Part shown: positions 12,701-24,664 of the stretch, piece after piece
How positions within the stretch are numbered: position 1 is the first letter of the stretch
Layout: each line of letters begins with the position of its first letter
Origin: Azolla caroliniana
Taxonomy: Eukaryota > Polypodiophyta
Reading direction: 5' to 3'
Assembly (NCBI GenBank): GCA_043228905.1
Contig: JBHGNT010000003.1
Location: forward strand, 21,080,001-21,144,000
DNA length: 64,000 nt
Notes under the pieces: model-generated
Told to the model about the DNA's origin: nothing
The model's database searches: none
What the model saw: the letters and a program-made list of their open reading frames with translations, nothing else
Position numbers and translations under genes: made by a program

Positions 12701-15700
12701 GTGTAGACTTGCAATGTTTGTAGTTTTCGGGGATCAGAAAAAAATCTCTAAGTGGAGTAACTCTCATCAATGACTGTATGGTAACATTCACAAAGTCTGT
12801 TTCATTTATGTTGTTAAGGCCCACCTAATTCCAGAACAGGTTCTGAACTTTAGATACTAGTAGCAACATCAGGTACAGATAATAAGAACGTGGATAACAA
12901 TAAAATTTTGCAATTAAAAGAAATTAGAGGGGTGGCTACAGAAAACGAAACTGACACAGAGACAAGCTAAAATGTAAATGGGTTGTTGCTATGCAGATAA
13001 TGCAATTGCAATGATAGTGAGTGGATTTAAGATATGGGAATCCTACTGAGTGTGTGATTGATGTACAGAGTTTCACTTCCAGGAACTCTACGGTGAGGGA
13101 AGACATACACAAATTTACAACATTCGACCTCGTCAAGACTAGAGCTGTGAGAGCTTTCAGCACATATAAACATACAAGCCTGCAGTATTTAAATGATGCA
13201 TACTCGAGGACTGAGTTAGCATTGGGAAAAGACTCATATTTTGTTTTTTTAAGTGAACATTTCTTCAGCCTTAATATACAGACCATTCCAGGTAGATAGT
13301 CTGAACTATCCAATGCCCTTGCCCATTGTTTATTTTTGTCTAGTTGCTCCACTTGTTCCCTTGTAAACCTTCAATACAACGAGGATTCATTGTATGAGAT
13401 TATGGCAACCCAACAATGCATTCACCAATAGCTTTAAGAAAACTTGTGACTTGTCTAAAACTTGAACTCATCTTAAAGGATATGAGTACATTGAAATAAA
13501 TCTTAGAAAGATGCTTACCTTGGGTTCAGAACATGGCGAATGTCATCCAATGACGGATCATTTACTTCATATCCATCTGGCAGACAGTAGACTTTCTCTG
13601 TGAGAAGGTTAATAAAGACATGATGACTGGCCTCAAGGCTATGAGTATAGGCATGTGAATTGCGGCCTCTTCCTTGAAAATATTTTCCACAAACCAAACA
13701 AGCATAAACATTCAGATTTGACAGGGAAACTGAGCAGAACTTCTCAAAATCAAAATCCAAAACCTGCATGGGTACGAAACGTGCTCAGTGCCAATGGAAT
13801 GCAGCAATTAATTATCTTTTGCCTTGACTTCTTTCAGAATAACACATTAAAATAGCAATAACAATTAGCCGATATGAGCATCCATAAGTTATAGCATCTT
13901 AGTTGTTTTAGAGCAAAAGAAAAAGTTGTCGCATTTAGCAATGCTACCCTAGGTTTTACATGCTTAGTTTTACAAATATTCATAAACACACAGTATAGAT
14001 TGAATATGAATAAAGCCAACCCCAAGGAGACTTTGAAATTTTTAATAAAGACCAGGATGTCCTCCCCCGTGAAAATGCTATCTTCACATAGGAGGATGTC
14101 TCTTTTTTAATTAACGATTAAGAGACCAAATACCCTATTTAATTTCAGGGAATAGGGTACTTTGGAACTGTTGGAGACCTCTGGGTCTGGAATTGCTTAC
14201 ATGTTCATTGTGGAGGTACATGTATGAGTTCAACAATCTCATATGGAGGGGATGTGAGACTGGCTTATCATTCTCCTGGAAATAAGCTCTTGGCACAAAC
14301 TTACGAGGGTGGTCTTTTTTTCCCAAAAGACAACGCACTGTTTATACTCAGGTAAACAATTTATTGGAGCTGCTGAAATCCTCTGACAACGAAATTTCTT
14401 ACACATTTCTCATGCATGAAGGAGTTCACTGCACAAACTTATGAGAGAGATCCTTTTTACCAAAACACTAAATACAAGACTCTGACAAAGGAACTTTTTA
14501 CATGTTCCTCATGCTTGAGAGGTTTGTGGGAGTTCAATGATTTCTGCTAATTGAGAGTTCAGAGGATGATAGGACTAATTGTCCCATTCAAAAAGACACT
14601 GCACAAGCCATCAAACCTAGCACATCCTTACACAAACAGTGTGCATGGAGAAAGCACATTGGGAAATGTCTATGAGTTCATGGACTGCATTAGATAGTCT
14701 TTGATAGACAACCTTTACTACGCCAAGGGAAGTAAAACTCCAATCATTTGAAATAACATACATGAATATACGATTTCTCTATCATTCACATTTCTAAACA
14801 TTTTCACTGTCTTGATTCTTATTTGATTCATAAGATTCGATCATTATGTGAATTGAGATCAGAATTCAAAGAGCAGATTGGTTTAGTGACCCATCCATGC
14901 TTCTACCAATGTTTGTTATATGATAAGGATGTGTAGGGCAATATTATGATTGACAATTGGAAATTTGGGATAGGCGTGATGAAATAACTTCATTTTTATT
15001 ATGTGGAACATAGTGAAACAACTTGCTGATCGAGTTGTCATAATACTTTGGTCTTTGTCCTAGACCTCACTGCGTTGGTGCTTGTGGGCCAGTTCCAGGT
15101 CTTCATGTCCCATACGAGGTATCATTCTGCTGTAAAAACATCCCTATGTGCAAATATGCAAACTAGGTCTGAAAACAATCTTAAAGGCTCTGTAAAGATA
15201 ATTTTCCAAGCGTGGATCAAATTTCACAATATTGTAATGCATTTGGTATATTTTGGCACTTCGTCTAGTGCATCATTGAAGGTGTGGTTTAAAGCTGGCA
15301 ATTGAAGTTATGTTCACTGCAGTCAGAGACTAGGACTCCCCATGCTTGGGCTAACTTTCTGATTGAAGATGGATTAAGCTTGTGCTAATAGCTTTGTTAG
15401 GTGGATTGTGCGTGGCCTCCATGGATGCATTAATACCCCATTAGTATAGGCTTTTTCTTTACGTGTTAGGATTTAAAGTTTAGGGTCTTACTCTATCTAT
15501 TCTATTTTGTCACTTCATTTTTCTCGCATGTCCTTTTTCTACCCATCCAAATGTGTGCAGTTGTCATGAAGAGCATGCCCATACATCTTCTAGAGGTGTA
15601 TCATCCCTCAATTTGAACCCATCTATGATGGATTAACTCTACTGCAACATAAATTACTTGTGCTACTTGTGTCTACTTGTCAAGCATTCTCAATAACAAC

Positions 15701-17063
15701 GACTGTGATGATTGTATATGTCTAGTGTGAAACACCTGCAACCTGGGTTTATCATGGATACTCATGCGAATGAGTGAAGTGAATTCACAATTCACTCTGG
15801 AGTTGAGTCAACTCCTGGAGGCTGGTAGCCTGAACTGAAATCTGGGTCTAGCATGTCATATTTTCAAGATATGGTTAAATTTTGAAGTGGAGAAGTACAA
15901 CATCAAGTGTGTTCACATTAATAATAATGAAGCGTTAAAAAAACAATAGAAGTTAAACACTTCCTGCTAGTAGTACATGCTAGAAAAGTAAAGTTATTTT
16001 CAGGGACTCAATTAAGAATTTTTCCCCCAAACAAGGAAAATGTCTCATAAAGACCTTTACTGAGTTATTTCTTGGATTATCTCGTGGTTCTCCTTTTATA
16101 ACACATAAATTAGGTTTTCATTCTTTGTTTTTATGTTTCCGAAAGAAGGGCTTCTAATGTGTTGTTTTCTAGCTTTCAAAAGTTTAGAGTTTCTGATCTA
16201 CTGTTTACATCTGTCAGAAGTTAGTGTTTCTAAATTCAGGAATTTTTTCAGCAGAAAATTGAGATTTTCTTGCTCACTCCTGGGGGTTAATGTGCAAAAC
16301 TAGACCCCTCACAAATCCTCCTTTACATGTAATGTAACATTTGAAACTACAGCAGGGTCTATGCTTCTCCTCGGAACAAAGAACAAAGACTCGCATCTCC
16401 CGAGTTTGAATGTAGCTTCACTCCAATTAACAAAAGAGGTTATTTTTCCTCTCTCGCTCCTTAATTTGTACGTATTGAAACTATGCTTCTCACGCAACCA
16501 AAAGAGACATCATCGCCACTTAGGGAGAACCGTATGCTAGATACTTAAGTTTCCTATGCTGGAAGGTGAATGAATATAGGTAAAGATTTAAGGTTACGTA
16601 CCTGTCTGTTAACAGTATCCAGGTAAGGACAGTCTCTGCGCAGCTCTGTATCTCTGCGTTTCAGCGTTCGAGGAGATCTACTATCTTCCATGGAATTATC
16701 TTCTTCGAGCTTGACGTCATCATCTTCTTCGTCATCATCGACGTCTGTATAAGCGAAACCAGGCAAGGAATGAACAGGCTCTGCGTGTCCATTGCTATTA
16801 TCACCGTCCCCGTTCTTCTCCTCATCGCCATTCCGGTACTCTTCCTTCGCCTGTTCCTCCTCCTTTTTCTCTTCAATCTTCTGATCTTCTTTCATCGTCG
16901 TCGTCTGCTCTCCTTCTTCTTCTTCTTCCTGCTGCTGCTGCTGCCGGAGCTCTTTTTTCTTCTGTACTTCTTCTGCCTGATGCGTCTCCAAGGGCTCTCC
17001 TTCTGCTGCTGCTTCTGCTTCTGCTGCTTCGCGAGCGTCTTCGTCGTCGCGCGGTCGCTTCAT
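9780..17063 (-). CDS. SAD1: SAD1/USP39-type tri-snRNP protein, inactive ubiquitin hydrolase fold
   Basis: Orthologue of yeast Sad1 and human USP39, a U4/U6.U5 tri-snRNP assembly factor acting in nuclear pre-mRNA splicing. Exons in order: 17063-16602, 13763-13519, 13368-13284, 12824-12639, 12172-12002, 10695-10540, 10432-10261, 10152-9981, 9885-9780. All are GT-AG and in phase; 1755 nt give 584 aa (human 565). The N-terminus (1-135) is acidic and low-complexity, with Glu, Lys and Gln runs. A zf-UBP domain follows (about 145-235) with Cys145, Cys164, Cys176 and Cys179 and the block HAYTHSLEASHH. The USP fold starts with GLNNINETDFVNV, where Asp274 replaces the catalytic Cys. In the His box, GEGSY has Ser537 where active enzymes have His. 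Ubiquitin cleavage is therefore not expected, as known for USP39. The donors after exons 3 (GTCTGT) and 6 (GTTATA) are weak, but the joins match the family exactly. Confidence 0.95.
10820..11790. repeat. Diverged tandem duplication in SAD1 intron 5
   Basis: Two units of about 0.45-0.5 kb lie head to tail, about 10820-11340 and 11345-11790. Shared blocks in the same order include GAAACACTGT, CTTGCAAATGATCAG, GCATAGCATCTAAGTTGCA, AAACTGTTCAAAGTTTCTTA and CCTATTTATTCT. The duplication lies wholly in the intron between 10696 and 12001 and contains no copy of an exon. Confidence 0.75.
14120..14575. repeat. Weak internal duplications in SAD1 intron 1
   Basis: The first SAD1 intron (13764-16601) holds diverged repeats such as CTCTGACAACGAAATTTCTTACA and CTCTGACAAAGGAACTTTTTACA, each followed by a TTCCTCATGC-like block and a GAGTTCA block. 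The rest of this 2.8-kb intron shows nothing I recognise. Confidence 0.4.
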
Positions 17064-17634
17064 CGCTGCTGAGCAGAGAGGAGAAGAGAGGAGAAGCGCA
17101 AGCTCCAAATTTTGTTTTCTGTTGTGGGAGGGAATCGAACCCCAGACCTGCCTACTCTCTCTTCTAAATATGTACATAATACAAACATATACATACATAC
17201 ATACATATACAAAATGCATTTTTCCCATGTCATATAAGAGAAGAGACAATAACCAATAGACAAATAGATATATGGATATACATATAGATATGTTTTCGCG
17301 TGTCCATACTCCCTCGACACTCCCTCTCATATATGCTCACGAATCCAAACCAACGCATTTCGTTGTGAATGATTCTTCGATCGAACTCTACGTAGAGATC
17401 TCACGAGAAAGGCCTCCTCTCCTTCATGCCCGCCCATTTCCATCGGTCACTTGTCGCCCCCGCCTTTCTATCTCGATACATCATAGGTTCACGTGTTATC
17501 TCGAACGGTGGAGTCACCCTTGGGCCATGCCTTTTTTTGCACACTGCCTGTATGATGAGGATGTGTGTCCGATTGAACCCATTCTTTTTGTCGTTGCTAC
17601 CCACCTGATTCCTGTTATATGATGCATGCCTTGG

Positions 17635-17780
17635 CGGGATGTGGGGAATTTGTGGGGGCTTGCTCTACCATTGGGGAACTATTTGATAACTCATGCATTG
17701 GCAAGTGATTCATACTTGTTTCCTAAAACTCTATCCAACAATATAGATATAGCTAAAAGCTATGGAAAATGTAGAAGCCT
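17635..17780 (+). mobile_element. Degenerate LINE reverse-transcriptase fragment
   Basis: A short open stretch reads LPLGNYLITHALASDSYLF. It parallels LPSGGQLVAQALADDSFMF in the LINE at 33130. The catalytic ADD of reverse transcriptase has become ASD, so this is a dead relic. Only this fragment of the element is recognisable. Confidence 0.55.
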
Positions 17781-19099
17781 TGGATGGTTTGGAACATATG
17801 GAACCAAGATGAGGTTTGTCACCATTTAGGTTACTCTACTTTTGTTGATATTTCACATTCTCAAAGTTTGACTTGGATATCGAGTACAATATTTTCATAA
17901 CCTTATATATATATATATATTAAAAGCCTTGAGCATGGTCATTTTCTACTCAACTCAAAATAACATACGCATTAAGGATTCACGTGGTTTCTTATTTTCT
18001 CCATTTCTACCATGGACAAAGAAATCACTTTATCATTTAGCTCACTCGCTAATATATATATTGTCGAAGAGAGCGTCGAGACTTGGGTTTCAAGGGGCCA
18101 TATATGTACCGTGAAAGTGCTTAGCCAAAAATCTTCTTTATAGTCCCCATTGTACATTGTTGTGTCGCTACTCTACATAGGTGCACAAGTTGAAAGGATT
18201 TTCGATTTGGTAGTTTTTGTATCCAAGCTATTCCATGCACGTTGTCCTCGAATGAGTTGTCTTATTCTCGCTTAGCTCATAAGACTTCCTAGAGTGTTTA
18301 TCTCTTCACTTCAACATCCTTGATATTGTACAATTCCTCAAATACCTAGTTGCTAAAGCCATTCAATGTCGTTGACTACAATCAATTGATAACCCATAAA
18401 ATCATAATAACTCGTCAATGAATTGGTGATCAAAATTACATTTTGTTTCTATGTTTTATAGTATATGTCAATAACCAACAACCCACATAGAGTCATGACC
18501 TCCCCACAACTTTTCGCATCATTAACTGGGAAAATGACGTTTAACTTTTGTGTTTCACTCAAGGAGCCCAAGCTTTTCCCTTTCAACGTAAAAAGGTTAA
18601 GTTTGACTACCTCATGTATTGGGATCTAGGGTACAGTTGGAGAATAAAAAACAACCTATTGTTTTATAATTTTCCACAAACTACCACAAACCTATACATA
18701 GTGTAAAATGATATTTGACTCGGTAGTTTGTACAACTCCTTCCGGAACCTTGTCCTCAAAGGAGTTGCCTTCGATGTCAACTAGTTGTACACCACTTGAA
18801 AGGGTTTATAGTTCCATATGATTCTCATGGCTTCTTGTAGTAGGGACAACAACAATGGTTTATTCATAATCTCATGTACCAAATACACGCAACTTCTCTC
18901 GCAAAGGCAAGTGCGAGAGGTGCTACTTTGGGGAGTTTTTAGTGGGGGCTACAATGGGCATTTGGGCGAAACCGTGTAGATGGAGGCAACCAACTGCAAG
19001 CGAATTCCCCGTTCAAAGAGGGTCCACGCGTATCTTTCCAACCGATCGTTGGAACCATTCATTTAACTCAAAAGTGTAAAGAAAGAAAGAAAAGAAAGA

Positions 19100-19165
19100 T
19101 ATAGTAACGTCTTCTAAGACCAAAATTGGCCCACGAGACAATTGGTTTACAACAAAAAATGGTGT
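19100..19165. repeat. Dispersed repeat, copy A (partner at 55995-56060)
   Basis: About 55 bp, centred on CCAAAATTGGCCCACGAGAC and AATTGGTTTACAACAAAA, are nearly identical to 56003-56058. Both copies abut GA-rich purine tracts on the same side, which looks like a CT-tailed short retroelement read on the minus strand. Confidence 0.65.
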
Positions 19166-19277
19166 ATGTGTATATAGTTTTATGTACATATGTGTATGTG
19201 TATACGTATATGATATGTATACGTACATTTTGTGTATCTATGTGTATACGATGAGTATATGTACATTTGTGTATGTA

Positions 19278-20581
19278 TGTGTATCATAGTTCCTAATATT
19301 CGTGTACGTCCAATTTATTGGACGTACGCGAACGTTTGCAAACGTACGCGTATGATACGCGATATTTGTTTGGTTTTTGGTTTTTTATTTATTTAATTTG
19401 GGGTTTTTTTGGGTGTTTTTTTTTGGGGGGGGGGGGGGGTTCTGACGCATCGTCGCGTTGTGAGGAGTGACGAGTCAGAGAGTCGAGAGCTCTGAGTGAT
19501 CGTGAATCTGAACTGAGAATCGAGAGCTCTAAGTGTTTGTGAGTTGTAACTGAGAGTCGACTGTAGAGAATCGAGAGCTCTGAGTGAAAATCAGATTTTT
19601 GTGAGGAGAAAATTGTGAAAATAAGATTTAGGGTAGGTAACTACGACGCGCAATTATATCAACAGAAAGTGCAATGGATGTAAGTACTGATCAGAAGAAA
19701 GATGCATTAGAGTATCAAAATGAAGTCCAATGCAATGGAGTATCAATATGAAGTATCGATACAACGGATAATGTACTAGAGCATTGATTGGAAATAAAAC
19801 ACCATTATGTAACAATAGGAAGGATAAAATGAATTGAATCATCGGATTTCATTTGCATATCACTACCAAGTAAAATGCATTTTAGCTTGTCAATAGGTAG
19901 CAAAATGCATTGAATTATAACACATGTAAAGCATATACGTGAATGCATTTACAAATGAATAGGAAGCAAAATGCGTTACAGTATTGATAGAGAATTTTTC
20001 CTTTATAGATCAATAGGAAGCAAAATGCATTGAAGTATCATTATGGATAAAATCCCCACAACTAATTTTGAGGGCTCTCAAGAAAGTTATTCCTCATCTT
20101 CCAAAACAAATGTACATAACTATTAGTGCTGCACCTCAAGAGTAGAGAGATGAGATTAATTATTAGTACTATGAATTTAGAGCTACTTTCTAGGTTAATG
20201 TTCATGTTTGAAGTTTGAAATTTGGATAAATTTTGGTTCATGTTTAGAAATTTGGATGCTATTTTGTTAGTTTTCAATGAATTTATGGTCTTGATTTTTG
20301 TCTATAAAAATCTTGATTATTTTTTATTTTTCATATTAAAAAAATAATAATTTAGAGTAATAAAAGTAAAAATAAAAAATAAATATAGACGAATGGATTC
20401 CAATCATACTTGGAGCCATTTCACGTATGAGTATGATACGAATATTCACGTATGAGTATGACACGTGTGATACGAATATTCACGTATGAGTATGATACGA
20501 ATATTCACGTATGAGTATGACACGAATATTCACGTATGAGTATGACACGTTTGAGACGTAATGCTAGAACTATGATGTGTA
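19278..20581. mobile_element. Probable non-autonomous DNA transposon with TIRs and subterminal repeats
   Basis: The left end TCATAGTTC (from 19284) is matched in inverted orientation at the right end (20575 downwards), with similarity continuing about ten more bases. Both ends are flanked by TGTGTA (19278-19283 and 20576-20581), a possible 6-bp target duplication, although the flank is TGTA-rich. The left interior has palindromes (GTACGTCCAA paired with TTGGACGTAC; ACGTTTGCAAACGT). Also inside are a G15 run (19425-19439) and three copies of a CGAGAGCTCT-centred unit (19478-19586). A tandem array of ACGTATGAGTATGACACG-like units lies at 20425-20550. No transposase is present. The superfamily is uncertain. 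Confidence 0.6.
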
Positions 20582-20802
20582 TATATGTATATGCGTGTAC
20601 GGTGTATACGGTAGGGAGGAAACAGAGGAACAGGGGAATAGCGAGAAAGGTTCTCTCAGAGAAAGAGAAGAGAGAGAGTCTCGTGGAAACAGAAACCCTA
20701 ACCTCTCCTTCCCCCACAGCTGACAGAACCAGAAACAGAAACAGAAACAGAAGCAGAAGCACAAGCGGAAAGAGAAAGAGAAAGAGAAAGATTAGTACGG
20801 CC

Positions 20803-22670
20803 ATGGCGGCGACAGTTGTGAAGAGCATCGTTCCCCTCCTCGCTTCCTCCTCTTCTCCCGCATTCCGACCTTTCGGCCAAGTCATCTCTCCTTCTTCTGA
20901 TGGCGCTTCCTTTGGAAACGATGATGCGCAGCTTCACCTGTCTGCGGGAATTCCCAGGTATGAGTTTATGGTTTCTCAAGCCTTCCCCCCTCCCATTCTC
21001 TCTCTTTATCTCTTCATCCCCCTACTTTCTCTTTATTTTTTCGTGCATCTTTTAGCCTTGCTGTTTCTCAGGTTAGGGTTTTCCAGCAGTTTCTTTGCTT
21101 TCTCGTCTCCTTCTACTTCCCCTTTATTGTGAATCTTTGTTACATGAATTTACAACCCCTTGTCTTTAAACGGAAGAAGTTAAAATGTATACACGTTTCA
21201 ATCTTTGTTTCCTGATTTTTTTTCCACTCCTTGCAAATTCCTGTTTACTTTTCTCAGTCATACATTTGTTCCACATTGTCTTTCACATCTTCTCTTCTTT
21301 CTGCGCAGAAATTTCTATTTTGACCATCCCTTTGTTGCTAAATGAAACACTTCTGCTACAATGTCGTTTATTTCTGCTTAAATTTCAGTTTTTCATGGTT
21401 TTGGTTATTTCTACAACATTTCCACCACATCTTCTTTCACATCGATCACAGTTTAGTGAAACATAACTCTATCACTTCCTCTCCCGTTTATGCAAAAAAT
21501 GATATTTTTGCATGCTTTGTTTGCTAGTGACAAAAACAGACGTTCCACTTTATCTTTAATCACATTCATCAATAAACGTTCTGCTGGTGTATTTAGGATT
21601 CTCTATTTTGCTGAATAGTCTATGAAGCATGTGCATTTAAGCTTTTAGAGTGCATTTGCGCTAAACTGAAGTTTTTAACCTATCCATATGATATTATGTG
21701 GATGGATGGATAATTGGATTTCCGTGTTCCTAGAAAACCTCCACATGTTTATCCTTCTGTTTTATAAACTTTCTCTTGCAGTTTGCAGGTTCTATATTAT
21801 GAGATTGGAAGATAGACCACTCTCCTTTCGTAATATAACTCATCATGCGAGTGTAACACAATGTTTGGGATCTGTTGGTGCTTTACCATGGTATATTGGA
21901 GTGGCCAGACCCAGCATTCTCAAAAATGATGATGAAATTAATGAAAGCAAAGGAGTGGTTAGGTCTCCTGCTGGGCATTATTACATTCCTCCTTCTCCAG
22001 AAGACATCCAGGTCTTCAGAGTTGAGGGACCAACATTTTTGAAATTTGAGGTAGGAACTTGGCATTCCGGTCCTTATTTCAAAGAGAAGACAATGGACTT
22101 TTACAACTTGGAGCTCTCTGATACGAATGTAAGTTTCTATATATGCTGGACCTTTCTTTCATTAGTTTGTCTTGGTGTCCATATGTTCCATGAATGTTTG
22201 ATTATATTTATATAGATCAGATTTGTATTAATGTGTATAGCATTTTGGTCCTAGAAGCATAGCATGTTATGTTTTATGTCTTTCATCTTCTTGATCCTCA
22301 ATCAAGTTTGACAACACTGCACTGACTATAGTGCTGCAGTCTGAGAAGCATAAAATGGTTAATTGAAAAAAGCTTGAAGCCTGATGATGAAGCAAAAAGA
22401 ACGGAGATATGAGGTGCTATGTGTAGAAGCTCTGGCATTTTCTGTTGAGCTCCACATGGGCGACAATGAACTACATCTTACACAATTGAGTGAAGGCTAA
22501 TGCTTCTTTGCAATCCTTCCATACATGCTGATATTTCTAATGATTGATCATTTTAAAATTATTTTATAGATGTTTGTTTGCTTATGGAATTAAACCAATT
22601 TGCTATTTTGCAGGTGGTAGATCATACAACCCACAAATTTGACAATGTTACATTTGTGATTGATGACTAA
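20803..22670 (+). CDS. AllA/ureidoglycolate lyase-domain protein
   Basis: Small soluble cupin-like protein of the AllA family (ureidoglycolate lyase/hydrolase domain), closest in memory to Arabidopsis At2g35810/At2g35820/At2g35830. Bacterial AllA acts on ureidoglycolate in allantoin breakdown. Plants use a different enzyme (UAH) for that step, so the role of this plant family is unproven. Exons 20803-20957, 21789-22128 and 22614-22670 give 552 nt and 183 aa, the usual length. Conserved blocks are GIPRFYIMRLEDRPLSF, NITHHASVTQCLGS, WYIGVARPSI, AGHYYIPPSPEDIQVFR, GTWHSGPYF, MDFYNLELSDTN and VVDHTTHKF. For intron 1, the nearer AG at 21781 gives a stop after 12 codons, so the AG at 21788 is the functional acceptor. 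The start ATG has a good context (GCCATGGCG), and no organelle target peptide is obvious. Confidence 0.93.
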
Positions 22671-24664
22671 ATAGCGATGAGAATAGCTATAAGATATTTC
22701 TTTCCCGTTGTGTATTATTTAAACTGCCTTGAGGTTCTTTGCTGAAAAGGGGTTAAAAGTATTTGGTTTATGTTGCAATAAGTGGGCCAAAAATGCACAT
22801 GGTCATTATTTATACATTGTCAACTATTTGTAATAATTATTGCAATGTTAGAGCTATTTTTTAGTTACCTGTTTTCATGCCTGTAAATGTGACAGCAGAC
22901 TCTCAATGTGGCGAAGCCATTATTGTATGGACAGAATCGATGTTTTGAACTCTTCCAATTGGCATTATTTGGCCTGTGAGTGTTGTGAACTCTCACAGTT
23001 AGCATCATTTGTCATGTGCTTTGTTGGACACTACAATAAAAGTAGAAAATTAAACTTTATGTAGAGTAGAAATAACAGCTCTCAGAAAGTTGCATATTGA
23101 GGTAAAGATCTATGTAAGCCATGAGCGTATACATATCAACCATGATGTGATGAAGAAACCTCCTACAAACTAGCTTAATCAACTACCATTAGATTGCTAA
23201 ATCGTGGTAGACCCATTGTGGTTTATGCAAACAATTCATACTTATGGAAAGAGTTATATCACTACTAGTGATGTGGCGCAACTCAATGAATATATGGACG
23301 TATCAGCTTGCTTTCCACAATTCAAACCCTACAATCCTGCACATGCTTGAATGTCCTCAGAATCATGACATACTATGCAGTTTAGTGCAGCAGTTTAGAA
23401 CTAAATGATGACATTCTAAACTACTGAATGGTCTTTGAGAGTGAACAGTCTCATGGAAAATCATAAACTTGAGATGCAATTGAAAAGTCATTGTGGTTGC
23501 ACGCTATTCACTATATAGATGCTTTTTGAGAGGGACTGTCATAGTCAACAATACTGAATAAGATTCATAACAAACGTATATTGTAATGGGATTTTCTGTT
23601 CAGTACCATGGCCAAAGATCGTGAAACATGCATAAAAGTCTAAATCAGTCTTTCACTAGTTTTTGAAGGTTGATTCCAGATATGTCATACTAGTACAATT
23701 GGAGCAACCACAATTCCTTCTAATCAGCTTCTTAGTAGCTTTCAAAGGTTGACCGAAGATGTATTGTATGTAGTACAATTGGAGCCAGCAATAATTACTC
23801 TAACGTACACTAAAATTTCTGTACATTTATCATAATTTAGTGCAGCAGTTTAGAAGTAATAATTTGGTGCACTCTAGGAATGGTCACATCTATGCATGCA
23901 GCCTTCACAATCTTAAGGTATGGTCATTATACTTTCATGACACAATGACCATGCTATGATTGTATTCATAACTTCCTTTTATTCAGTGGCAAAAAAGCAC
24001 TTTACATGCTTTCATGACACAATGACCATGCTATGGTCATTCTACACAAAGTACAGCTTGTCCTTTATAGCACTGGATAATATATACACTCATGCCTACA
24101 GACGAGTTTTGTTCACATAACCTTTAGTCTGATTGTATTCATAACTTCCTTTTATTCAGTGGCCAAAAAGCACTTTACATGCTTTCATGACACAATGACC
24201 ATGCTATGGCCATTCTACACAAAGTACAGCTTGTCCTTTATGGCACTGGATAATATATACACTCATCCCTACAAACGAGTTTTGTTCACATAACCTTTAG
24301 TCTGATTGTATTCATAACTTCCTTTTATTCAGTGGCAAAAAAGCACTTTGTGAATTTCCAAGGAATATTTCTATGTTCACAGGTATGCTCACAAAAAGAT
24401 ATTTGCAATATGCTTACAAATACATGTATTCATGAAAAACCAAGACACGGTATTCTCATTTAAATGCTGGATAATGAAAGAATTACCCTTTATTGTGTAA
24501 CACCTTGAGCCATAGTGGTTAAGATTTATATAATCTCCTTAACAGTGCTATAATACAAATAATAGAAATAATGTCGGTACCACGTTCTGCTAGACCAATA
24601 TACTAGCGAGTCCATTTTATGATTCCACTACTCGCAAAAAGCTTCACCATTGCACCTTCATATG
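22671..24664. other. Convergent intergenic region, AllA-like gene to VHA-C
   Basis: Three local tandem duplications fill much of this spacer: about 38 bp near 22949-23020, about 80 bp near 23655-23805, and the larger 172-bp array at 23930-24350. No coding potential or RNA gene is recognised. Confidence 0.55.
23930..24350. repeat. 172-bp tandem repeat, about 2.4 copies
   Basis: The word GATTGTATTCATAACTTCC recurs at 23958, 24131 and 24303, giving periods of 173 and 172 bp. The first two units are nearly identical along their length (TTCATGACACAATGACCATG, CACAAAGTACAGCTTGTCC). The third is cut after about 45 bp, and a partial unit precedes the first. Low divergence suggests a recent duplication. 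Confidence 0.85.

Larger units (their letters stand above)
17064..19277. other. Intergenic region upstream of SAD1
   Basis: Divergent spacer between SAD1 (-) and the AllA-like gene (+). It holds a tRNA B-box-like word (GGTTCGATTCCC, minus strand, about 17128-17142), (CATA)n repeats near 17190, an (AT)n run near 17907-17921 and a degenerate reverse-transcriptase fragment at 17635-17780. Around 19085-19160 lies one copy of a dispersed repeat also found at 56000. No intact gene is seen. Confidence 0.6.

Noticed and set aside
9780-17063. Active deubiquitinase function for the USP-fold protein
   Set aside because: The catalytic Cys is Asp274 and the His-box His is Ser537, as in the known inactive Sad1/USP39 family.
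16770-17072. 100-codon hydrophobic plus-strand frame
   Set aside because: It is the complement of the acidic, Gln/Glu/Lys-rich SAD1 exon 1, and its Leu/Phe richness is a strand artefact.
17120-17160. tRNA-like B box GGTTCGATTCCC on the minus strand near SAD1
   Set aside because: No A box at the right distance and no cloverleaf. It lies in the SAD1 upstream region and is too short to call.
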